Shown here one piece after another: positions 45,434 to 56,174 of a stretch of 64,000 bases of DNA (positions are counted from its first letter, which is position 1; each line of letters opens with the position of its first letter). Position numbers and translations under genes: made by a program. A model generated the notes under the pieces. The model saw nothing but the letters and a program-made list of their open reading frames with translations, ran no database searches and was not told the DNA's origin. The stretch lies in contig CM067544.1 of NCBI GenBank assembly GCA_034509755.1, positions 9,031,501-9,095,500 on the forward strand, in the 5' to 3' direction. Origin of the DNA: Anisodus tanguticus. Taxonomy: Eukaryota > Streptophyta > Magnoliopsida > Solanales > Solanaceae.

Positions 45434-46421
45434 GAGCAAATACCACGTGAACTTGCGAAACCCTTAAAATTACGATCAATAGCCCAGCAGGTATAGCAAT
45501 TTGATATATTCAAAATAAACAAATGAGAAGCTAGGCATTATTCACTGTCATTCCCTATCTTTTCATTAGGTCTATAAAGCATAAAACCCTTAAACACCCA
45601 CTGCCCCTCCTGGCCAACTTCCACCTGCCTACTGAATTCACTTCTTTCTCTCCAACCTTAATTGGTCTCTTCACTTTCGCTAAATTTAAGAACCACTGAC
45701 CCACCTCTATCTCCTGTCAAAGAAGCAATTAATTATCATGCTTTGACAGAGTGGGTGAGAACAGATACAATCCAAAACCAAGATAATCTTCTATCTAACT
45801 ATAGTTTTGTTTCTTTCTAGTTAATCAAACCTTATCCCCTCTGTGCCACTTTCTCCAAGATCTTTTCTTAGTTTCCCTTCTTGTTTTTTTGTTGATTCTA
45901 GTTCTTTAAATTGCTCGCCACTGAACATTCATGGTGCATGCTGATGCTTCTTTCTTTCTCATTAATCTTCCAACAATTTTTCATAAAGCAAGGTGGAAAA
46001 AGAAGAAAAGAAAAACAAGGAACTATTCTTATGGAATTCTCAACATAAAGGATAATAGGAAACTTCCCAAATACTAAACACCACCCCCGACAGTATATCA
46101 TCTAACAGTCTTAATTCTTCAGAAGGCGACATCGGTCACACAAGGTATAAGGTTCAGGTCTTTCATTGGTTTTTAGTGACTGGAGGTTTTGTGGTTTCCT
46201 AGTACTATGCCATTTGACACAACCTAATCTGACAAAGGTTGACAATTGAACTTACGATAGTACAGCTGGAAGCAAAATAGTAGTATAACAATGACTGGAG
46301 TAAGTCTAAGCAGAAGAATTTAGATGCAGCATAACTATATTCCCCAAAAAATCAATAATAAACATCGTGTTTTCGAAAAATTGTGTAAGGAACGACACAT
46401 AGTGCTTATCCTCAAGAAGTA

Positions 46422-46498
46422 ACTCATACTCAGTGTAATCACACACGGTCTGGGAGCGTAGAGTGTACGCAAACCTTACCCCTACGGGGCTTATCCTC
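46422..46498 (-). mobile_element. Short TS-type SINE piece with 18-bp duplications
   Basis: A 77-bp insert (agtgtaatcacacacggtct, gtacgcaaaccttacccct) lies between two perfect copies of gcttatcctcaagaagta (46404-46421 and 46499-46516). It is only the 3' portion of a SINE, a 5'-truncated insertion. Confidence 0.87.
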
Positions 46499-46973
46499 AA
46501 GAAGTATTCCCAATAAATCTGATGGAATAACATCAATCATTCCATCAATGAGTGAAATTAAAGAATGAAGAGTGGTAATCTTAGGCATTTAATGAGCATT
46601 TTTTTTTTGAAACTCTTTTAATGAGCATGTTATGAATCTACCCAGTTTTAAGAAAAAAATTGAAAGGAGTAGTGGATGAACACTCACATTCCTAGAACCA
46701 CCAACCAACGCCAAAAGGTAACCATCATCGCCACTGCAAGTTTGAAATTGGAGGGACCAGCGAGAATCCAACAACAACCACTCTTTTCCAACTAACTCAG
46801 CAAGAGTATGCGTCTCACCAGCCTTGTTGATGCCGATCAACTCCTTTTGCAATGTAGAGTCACCCATTCTCTTTGATTTGTTGGAGTTCCTGCAGTCAAA
46901 GCATGAATTTCAGGAGAATAAATAAAGTTCAATAAAGCTGACAGTTTCAAACAGCAAGAAGTAAAGGTGACAA

Positions 46974-47477
46974 CGGTAAGATAGTATTAATCTCCCTTGA
47001 GGAGTCTTTCTCATTAATACCAATATATATAGTGTACAATGTAGAACCCTAACTCAATAAGAATCCTAGTTTATCATAATTATACATCACTAAATATTTA
47101 CACAATATATGAGATATATTCTAATTATGGGTAGGGATTATTGTACATGTTAATACACTCCCTCAATCGGAGCGGGTGGAGGCCGAACACGAGACTGGAT
47201 CTAAAGTCAATGAACAACTGTCTCGGGAGGCCCTTCGTGAAGATATCCGCGTACTGATATGAAGAAGGCACATGCAATACTCTAACATGTCCGAGAGCAA
47301 CCTTCTCACGAACAAAGTGGATGTCCATCTCAATATGCTTATGCTGAACTAGATTGTGAGACAAGTATATAGCGGATATGTTATCACAGTATACCAGAGA
47401 CGCTTTACGTAAAGGACACTGAAGCTCCAAAAGAAGGTTTCGGAGCCAACAGATCTCAGTATCAAGCTTAAACCATA
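46974..47477 (-). mobile_element. Copia fragment: RNase H end plus 3' LTR
   Basis: The minus-strand frame 47430-47125 reads LVYCDNISAIYLSHNLVQHK and HVREKVALGHVRVLHVPSSY then ADIFTKGLP, a Copia RNase H end. Adjacent, 46974-47155 is an LTR of the same family as 814-1189. The fragment interrupts the GRDP gene after its fourth exon. The 5' part of the element is missing, so it is a truncated or recombined copy. Confidence 0.85.
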
Positions 47478-48839
47478 CATCTCCTACCAGAGCTTTGTAG
47501 TTCCAGAAAACCCAGTATCAAGCTTCTTCCCTTTTGTTCTGTCTGAATCAGTATCGTCATGATCTAACACCTTACCCATAATATCAACAAGATCTTTACA
47601 ATAAGAAATAGGATGTAACTGGTGAGTGTGCCAGATAAGGTCAATGTCATAAGTTGGAACAGAGAAGCTATTAATTGATCTTTCTCTGTTTCTTCGGATT
47701 AAGTGTAAGAAACCCTTGTATCGAGCCACAGCTCCTTCAAGATAGACCTCGTTGATCATGTGGGGTCTAGACACCTGGAAGAAATACATGATATAAGACC
47801 GCAAATGATGTGTACTATACAAGCATGTCTGAACAATCTGGTATTAACAAAAAATCATTCAAAAACATGCTAACTTATACACCAGTCCCGATAATGAAAA
47901 AGATAAAAACGACAACGCCACATCACCATCCACGATAATTTGCAAGAGATAGTTGAAGTTTGCTACTTCGCTTCTCTACCTGCTCCACATATGACAAGGA
48001 TGAACAGGCAGGCAGGAGAAATGACCCCTCTACCTTCCAGTTCTGGTTTTTCCTTATTTATCCTTTTCAGATTGTCCTATATCATTCTGTTTATAAAGTT
48101 TGTCCCGGACCATTGATTGTCGAGCACTCTAGCATTACATTCAAATAAAACTATAACAGAAGTTAAAGTTTGTGAGTTTTAACAAACTGAATTTCTTAAT
48201 TGTTCGGTCTGTGCTTTATTTAAATGAAGTGTTTGCATCCTCTTGCTCACCTGGTAGAAGAAGGGGCTTTGCCTTTTAACAGCAGAGACTAGATCATAGT
48301 TACTGCACTTTTCAGATTCTAGAATTTGTGCAATGTTATTATCTGAAAGAGCTCTTGCTGAATCCAAGTCATAGGGTTCATTTGGATACAACTGTTTCCA
48401 TGTCTCTTTTGTTTCCATTTTTGACATTCCTTTCACAGAAGATACGACGTTATGGTTGTCAAGAATCCTCCCATATAATTGCTCACAGTCAGTCTTGTAT
48501 CTAACCTGGAAAGGCAGAATAACCACTCCATGTGTCATAAAAAACACTCGGTCACAAAGGTAAAACTGAAAAACAAATGTTTCAATAGTTCAGAAGCTTA
48601 CAGGATTGAGCCTGTGACAATGCCAAACCCATTCACAATCAAGGGGAACAACCAAAGGTCCTTCAAAGAAGGGGCACTCAGAGTGTTTTGCCAACAACGG
48701 CAGCCAACATGAATAGTACCTGAAATGGGGATTCTCATTTGCAAGTTTTCCAAAATAAAGAAATCTTAAATACATGAATCAAAGGTTCCTATCAATAGTA
48801 GCAATCTCAAGTCCTTTTCAAGGATCAAAGAACATAAAA

Positions 48840-49087
48840 CTCCCTCTGTTCCATATTAGTTGTCATTTTTCACTTTATCGAAAGTCAATTTGACTAATCT
48901 TCAGAGCTAAATAGGATTAGATCAACTCAATATTCTACAATTAAAATTAAAATATTTAAAAACTATACGAAAAATTCTACAAGTTGCATTTTTTCTCATG
49001 TCAATTTGATGGAAAAAAATATTTTAAAATGTTGTTCAAAGCCTCTTGAGAAGCTAAACATGACAACTAATTTGGAACCGAGAGAGA
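48840..49087. mobile_element. Stowaway-like MITE
   Basis: It starts CTCCCTCTGTTCCATATTAGTTGTCA and ends with the imperfect reverse complement TGACAACTAATTTGGAACCGAGAGAG. The roughly 250-bp interior is AT-rich and non-coding. It lies in the first GRDP intron. Confidence 0.8.
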
Positions 49088-49639
49088 TTACAACATGAGC
49101 GAGAAGAGAAAGAACTTCAAATCTAAATCAGTATCTAGCATTGACTATTATACTTAAACCAATGCAATATTAACTGCTAGTATTACCCCAGACCAGAAGA
49201 CAAAAATGTCTAATAAAGAAAGTACTCCGAACAAGTAGTAACATCATAGCTAAGGAAACAATACTGAGAATTTCAAATTTGGGGATTACCTATAAATTGC
49301 CATATTCAGTCCAGGGCCTTCATTGAGCCAACGGTTCCTATCAATAGTAGCAAGAAACTCAAGGTGCTGTTTGGCTGCAGCAACAAGGTCTATATTTATC
49401 ACAATCTTCTGTGCTTCATTCCACTCCAACTGCTGCTCCATCTCCATCTCCATGGTTTAATAGATCACAAGCTATTGGGTTGACAACACAATAGGTAAAT
49501 TGCAGAATGATGTGTTTTGGTTATGTAAAAAAGATTGGTTATAGAAAAGTCAAGGCAAATGACCAAACTCTATGGAGACAGCGATTCTTGTTTATATTGT
49601 CTAAGAGTTTGATGTTTTCAATGTCTTTGTGAAGTTGAT

Positions 49640-51023
49640 TTTGCTGAGTAATTTCAAGGAAAGCTTCGAGTTTGAACATCAATATTTATATCTTTGAGCA
49701 TGACGAAAGAGTACTGTCATACGACAGTTTGAGACTTGACCAAGTCCAGCGTACTTTTGTTATGACATAACTATGCCACATCATAACTATGCCACATCAT
49801 ACCTTCGAGCTAAGATTTGACCAGTAGGATAGAATCATAAGGAACCAATATGAGAAGTATAAGAAGTATTTTGAAAATTAATTGTGCAAGAAGAGTGTTT
49901 GGACAAAGTATATTAGAAAGATACTCTATGAAGCATGTTTTCGAGTGAATTTGCACCACATCTAACTTCAAGCGAGTAGACGGAAAATTCTATAAGGAGT
50001 TTGAAAAACTTCCTTTATGAAAGTTGTAGATATTTGAAATAACTTTTCAACGGTATGTGGTGGAGGTCAAACGGACATATGTATAAAAGGTTGTGATCAT
50101 TTTACTAAAGGATCACAGCGCTACAGCGCTGGAAAAAGTGTTGCTGCCGCCCATTCTGCTGTCCGAAGAACCAGAGCGCAGAATGGTCCGCAAAATGGCC
50201 AAAATCTTATTGAGTTACTGTTTAATTTTGTGACCAAGTCTGCAAAATAGTCCGCAGAATGGACCTGAAAACTCATTTATAGTCGCGTGTTACTGAATTT
50301 TCATTCCATTTTTCAGTTCTCCAAACCCTAGCATGACTTTTATCTCCCCTCCTCATCCTCCCACATCAAGTTAAGTCTCTCCCATGTATTCCTAAGTAAT
50401 TCTAACACGTATACATCAGTTCTTAACAAGATTCCATGCTATAATCTTAGGGTTTTCAAGAAAAATCATCTCAAGGTTCAAAGTTTTGGGGTTCTTCTTC
50501 AAAAGTTCAGACATTTTCTTCAAGTTTTGGAGCGACTAAGGTATGTAGAGCTTCTATCTATGTATGGAAACGTTTTTAGTCATTTTCATGCCTCGTTTAT
50601 TGAGATTACTACAAATTACTTCATAATTTGAGATTATGCCCTAGTTCATGAAAAGACTAAAACGTATATCCTTAAGATTAAAAATTCATAATTGTTCATA
50701 ATTATCACTTTGATTGTTGTGAATTCAATGCGTAATCAATATAGACTTGTGTTTGATATTCACGAGTCTCAGCCTAGAATATTCAGCATGTTGTAACCTA
50801 GTTAAAGCTTCAGTACTCATAATCAGTTCATGAATACATGTCTAAGTGAACCGTTTCTCAGAATGTCAGTATTATATAAGAACTTCAGTATGATCTCATG
50901 TTTCACATCAGTATATTTTCGGTATCATGTTGAGCACCTATGTTTTTGGGCCCAAGATCACGGTCATATATATTATTATGGATCCAAGGCCACGCTTATA
51001 TATTATTATGGGTCCAAGGCCAC

Positions 51024-51071
<48 letters not shown>

Positions 51072-51715
51072 TCGCTTAAACATGTGGCTCTCCATTTCAG
51101 TACATGAAGTATTCTTATTATTTGCTTCCTTGTTCAGTTATCAATTATCAGTTTCAGTTTCCGATTCAATACAATATCTGTTTATTGATTTGGGTTGTCT
51201 TTTTTCTGAGCACCCCACAGCTATTTATTATTTCAGTTGTTTTACATACAGTACAATTCAAATGTACTAACGTCTCTTTTTCATGGGGCCTGCACTTCAC
51301 GGTGCAGTGCCAAATTTCATGACTATAGATCTGCCCAGTAGGATTGCTTCAGTATCAGCTGATTGGTGAGCCCCATCTCATTCGGGGTGTCAGTCTATTA
51401 TTTTTTTAATTATATTTTATGATAGAGGTATCCCAGTTTCTTGTCCTGGTAGACAGTTTTCAGTCAGACTCATGTCAGAGGTTTCATAGATAAGACCAGT
51501 TCAACATGTCAGTATTACTATTTTAAGACTTATGATATTTTCAGACTATTTCCGCAATATACTTTAAGATTATAAATTAAGCAGTTTGAATTACATATTT
51601 TTAAATCATTACTTATGTTTTGACGCCCATGTTAATTCAGCAGCCATGTGGTTCGGTCACATGTAGCCAGTCACCGAGTATCGTATTTCGCCCAGGCTAT
51701 GGTTCGGGGCGTGAA
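49640..51715. mobile_element. Probable Gypsy LTR or leader remnant
   Basis: Contains blocks typical of Solanaceae Gypsy LTRs: 'gtccgcagaatgg' repeats (about 50170-50265), 'agaggtttcatagata' (51478), and 'gagtatcgtatttcgcccaggc...ggttcggggcgtga' near the end (about 51675-51713). Also present is a triple roughly 28-bp repeat 'ccaaggccac' at 50948-51022. No coding frame of a Gypsy element is present here. Boundaries and target duplications were not found. Confidence 0.45.
51026..51067. repeat. (TA)n microsatellite
   Basis: About twenty uninterrupted TA units inside the Gypsy-like LTR region. Confidence 0.95.
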
Positions 51716-52985
51716 AATAACTACCTTTGACAGCATGTTTTTCTTTGGGACTATCTCAAATTGAGAGCATTAACCTTACTTTATAGTATGTACTTTGGAT
51801 CTAATCTAGATCCTGTCATTAGAAAAAATCTTGCTTTTATCTTTTGCCCCTAAACAAAGTTTCAATCTGTGCGTATAATTTTGAATTATATTGTTGTAAA
51901 AAATAGAAGAATAGGCCGTTTTACTCGAAGTATTTTGACATATCCATCCATTTTAAGTTGGAGCTATGGTAATGACGAGTGCAAATATGAATTAATTTGC
52001 AAATGACACAAATATAAATGAATAAAAAATACAACAAAAAGTGAAAACGCACAATTTCAAATTAGAAGAATATATTTGGACCTTTTTCTTCTTATTTTTT
52101 TAACGAAAAGAAAACGAATTAAAAAAAGTCAAGCAAAGATTGGAATGTATTTTAGGCATTTATCCAAATCAAGAAACCAGTGCTAATTCCCACCGAGGGA
52201 CGTGCTAACAGGATATTTATTTTGAATTTGATAAAACATTTCAGATATTATATTATTATGAGAATACCGTTCCTTTTAATAGTTATACATGTTTGTGAAA
52301 ATTAATGGTCAACTTTGCTTAAAGGTAAATTCAACATTTAGAATCAGTAAAGAGCGAAAGCAAAAACTTACTTCCACCCGTGAATGTATTTAATTCAACT
52401 TTATGAGTCAATGTCAAGCAATTCAAAAAAAGTAATTTTATGGGGCTGAGCAATTTGTCCATAGATAGTATTTAGAATATTTGGAAAAGAAATCAAATAA
52501 GTGTTTGTTTTCCAATAAATTGTGTACTTGATTCATGAAAAATCAGTTTCAGAATGAAAAGTTTCTGAATAACAACAGGTTGATTTATCTGCTTGGCTTC
52601 TCTAATTTCAGTCTCTTCTTTGTTCAGGTTGTATGCGTCAAGCATGATTTTAATCCACTTGTGCAGCTCTTTAGGAGTTCTGCTCCACACAAGAAAGCAT
52701 ATAAGATTCAGGTGAGTCTTAATAAATGCAAATGCCAACTTTGATAATCTATATGAATATCATGAATTCTTGGTGCATGAAAGCACTAAGCTCTTACGTG
52801 TAAATAGCAGTAGGATCCTTGGCATCGTGTTCATGACCAGGGCTGAAAGTCGTTGCTAATGCTGAGAATCGCTCTTCAGGATCTGTGATGTTTAACAAGT
52901 ACTTGCGCAGCTTCATTTCTTTTGGTGCCATGCTCCTTAGACTACTCTCTGTAGCCTTGTATAGACGATGCATTATCTCCTTTAC

Positions 52986-53733
52986 CTACACCCATATGTC
53001 AGCATCAGCTTTAATAAATTATCTGACACTTCAACTGAACAAAAGATTGGCAAGAGTGAGAAATTCGAGTCTAAGATAGAACATAATTAAAATTTGGGAC
53101 AGATATGGTTTAAATTACAGAAGTCTAATTGGCCTATATATAGTTAATTAGGAGGAGGAAACCAGAAGAACGTCTGGAATAAGTATACTGTCAAAATTTC
53201 TAGGATAAATTGATATAGGACTCTGCGAAGTACTTGTGCAAACACAACCAACAGATGTTAGTTAAAACCCGAAATTTAACGTAAGAAAAGTGATAAGAGT
53301 TAATTTTACTTAATTGGAACCACTGGCATCTAATAGCCCTGAATTATGGGTAGCTTCATTGATGAAGTTCTAAGCAGTACAGTAATATTCTTCTTCTTCG
53401 TCGTCGTCATACTACTATTATGTTTCTTGTATATGAGAGTTTTCATGAACCTTTCCCGACACAGCATGTCACGTGACGATTTCACTGGCAGAGAATTTTT
53501 ACATAGACATCATATTGGTGTCAAATGCTTTGGAATATAGAACATGGAAAGTGTCATAAATCAGAATAGGAGTATTACTATTCAATATATAACAATGTCT
53601 GCAACTATAGATCCATTCCATCAATTTTCACGCCCCAAAAAAAGAAAAGAAAACCTATTTTATTTTTTCTAATAAAAGGAAAAAGGAGATTACTAAATGA
53701 AAGATCCAAAATAGGGGTATGAAATAGTTGTTG
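52986..53733. other. Intron sequence of the endoribonuclease-like gene
   Basis: Non-coding, AT-rich. No repeat boundary recognised before the solo LTR at 53739. Confidence 0.5.
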
Positions 53734-53738
53734 GTACT

Positions 53739-55096
53739 CTATTGTACTTTATAAAGCAGTACGGATAGTAAATAACTATTACAAGTATTCGAAAGGATAA
53801 ACAAATATTCAATATTCAGAAATTGAATCTTATTGAAGAAATAGGCCAATCTTCAAAATTGCCGCAAGCTTGTTGTGTCTTGAATCTTGATAACCTGAAA
53901 TCAAGAAACAACTAAATCTGGATGGTTACAACGTTGTGTGTTGAGTCGAGTGATTGACCTCTGTCCTTAAGAAAAGATTGCCCCGTGTATATGCTTTTAC
54001 GTTAGCGGGCAATAGTCTCCCAAGATAAAACAACACTTTAATCTCAACGCTACAAAGCCAATAGGTTGAGCCTGATGAAGAAAACAAATATGACTCGACT
54101 TGCTGAAGATATGGAATAGGAAGGAAGAGTTTCTCTTTACTCTTCTCTTTTGTCTCTGTGTATATAGTGTGTTTCTGTAGTGTATATCTTGTGTATATGA
54201 GGGTGTTTACTCACTGTTTTTCAAGCAGAATTTGCTCACTGTTTTGTGCTATTTTTCAGTCACGTATGTACTATTTTTCTGTGTCTTTTCAGTGACTGAA
54301 TTGAGCCAAAGAAGGCTCAATATATAGCATGGAGGAGGGGCTAAACAACTGCCCAAAACATGACTGTTAATGACCATTAGGAGGGCATTAAACAGCCAAG
54401 TAATGGTTGTAAATGGCCATCAAGAGGGGCTGAATTATGGACATGAAGGAGGGTGATAATGGAGGAGTTAATCAACCAAGTTATGGCTGATTAATGCCTC
54501 AAAAAACAGTCCCAACGGTAGGCAGAAAGTTTTCTGCTTTCCGTCACCTTCCCAGAAACTCTGGGGACCAAACTGTAAAATATTAAACTTCAAGGACCAA
54601 ACTGTACATAAGAAACTTTCAGGGATCAAACTGTACATCTGGCAAAGTTCTCTGGTCCAAAAAGATAATATCATAAAGTCCCCACAGCCCACAGCCCACA
54701 GCCCGAGACCGGACGGGACGGGCGGGCGGCGCGCGTGTGGGCTTAGCCTTGAACCCAAGCACATCTAGGTCCTCCCTCCTTTAAACACATGGGATACCCT
54801 TTGGGGTCCCAAACCCTTTACCAATTAGAGACTTATATAGAGAACAATTCTTTATATTCCCACCGATGTGGTAGATTTGTCCCACACCACATTTCCATGC
54901 CTCAAACACCTTACTTCGTGGACCAATATCTCTTTCATTTCTCAATGAAATTTGCGATTCTTGTCCCTACGGTCATCTACTCACTTCGTAGATCATGCAT
55001 GTGCGAAGAGACAAAGTCTCTAACATGTGGAACACTAGTGTTTAATTCATCAAAGATAGGTGGACGCATCTCCCCGCCAAAGGCAAATTTCCAACA
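53739..55096 (-). mobile_element. Solo LTR, TGTTGG family, inverted copy
   Basis: The plus strand reads TGTTGG at 53739 and CCAACA ending at 55096. The 5-bp atagt is repeated at 53734-53738 and 55097-55101. Comparison with 4115-5263 places the copy in reverse orientation: the GC-rich 'gggacgggcgggcggcgcg' patch, the 'ggaccaaactgtaca' repeats and the 'gggataccctttggggtccc' block appear in reverse order. At 1358 bp it is about 200 longer than the other copy. It sits in the large intron of the endoribonuclease-like gene. Confidence 0.9.
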
Positions 55097-55101
55097 ATAG
55101 T

Positions 55102-56170
55102 TGGATTGGCTTAACAAGAAAAAGGGTAGAGTTCATCAAGGGGTCATGACACCACACACCCAATATTTGCTTGGATCAAAACGGGTTTAGAAACTAGTCA
55201 TAATCCAGCTTGTTCAACTCAAGTTTGGGATCATCACAATTTCATGAGTCAAACATGGGTTGGATTTTGTCATGTTTGGCCTTTGTTCTCCTTGTTGAGG
55301 AGAAGCTAGATCTGAAATTTGAGCCAATTTGGAGTTGATTTGATACTAGTTAGAAATTTGAATTGTTCTACAAAGTTCATCAAGTTCTGGTGATGAAGAT
55401 GGCAAAAAGTGGTGTTTGATCCAAAATTCCAAGCGCAAAAGGTGTTTGTTGGGTCAAAAATAGCAAATATCTGAAAAAATGGGTCAAAGTACAAGGAATA
55501 ATCAGTAAAAGGTCAAGTGCACGGATCCCAAGAGAGATTTCGCGTAAAAAAAAGAGAGTTGTGAAAAACGTGGAGTTTGCGACCTAGTTTGTTGTGTAGC
55601 ATAGGTAGCATACTCGTAGCATTCTCATCGCATTTTCAAACCAAAAAGTTGGCAAAATCGTGGAGTTTGCGACGTAGCATACTCAAAATGCGATAGCATA
55701 ACATCCCAGAATGTCGTAGCATACGCAGAATGCCATAGCATTTCAGCTCAGAATGCAATAGCATACTCAACTCAGAATGCCATAGCATACTCCGAATGCG
55801 ACCGCATCTCATCTAATTTTGTTTCCTTCATTTCTTTTCACTTTTTCTTTGATCATCTAAGCTAATTAACTTTAGTAATTGATCCTACTAAATGTTAATT
55901 AGTTCTTGAGTCCGAATTTTCATTTCGTGCCAATTTCTTTTGTGCTTTTCTCTTTTATTTCGTTGTGAATTGCTTGGCTCATGTCCGTTTGTTTTGAGTC
56001 GTCCATCATTCCTTAAACAAGAATCTATTCTCCCACAAAGCTTAGCAACCGTGTGAATTGATTGGACAAGTGATTTCTATACCAACTTTGGAAGAAGCAT
56101 TAGGTTGTGGTAAGACTTGAGTGCAAATACGAGTGACGCGAGGAGTTTTTGCTACTAACTTGTTTGCTCA
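55102..56170. other. 5' part of Gypsy-like element, with AGCATACTC repeats
   Basis: No coding frame. From about 55600 to 55810 a 22-28-bp motif around 'cgtagcatactcagaatgc' recurs eight or so times with variation. It probably belongs to the untranslated leader of the element described at 56175-58781. Confidence 0.5.
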
Positions 56171-56174
56171 TTTT

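Larger units (their letters stand above)
44690..49453 (-). pseudogene. GRDP (DUF1399 glycine-rich domain) gene, decayed
   Basis: Minus-strand exons: 49453-49290 (QQLEWNEAQKIVINIDLVAA...DRNRWLNEGPG), 48719-48602 (CWLPLLAKHSECPFFEGPLV, DCEWVWHCHRLNP), 48505-48251 (YGRILDNHNVVSSVKG, LVSAVKRQSPFFYQ), 47774-about 47478 (VSRPHMINEVYLEGAVARYK, TYDIDLIWHTHQLHP), 46889-46688 (GINKAGETHTLAELVGKEWL), about 45275-45131 (KFFPGQKLDYERKPCAK) and from 45027 (VKEEWLLFPGIRTTFILGDI). In Arabidopsis GRDPs affect stress and growth responses. The fourth exon ends in a stop (TAG where Glu is expected), then a Copia fragment replaces the middle exons. A 2-bp insertion at about 45167 and two stops after ATEVV finish the decay. 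Confidence 0.87.
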
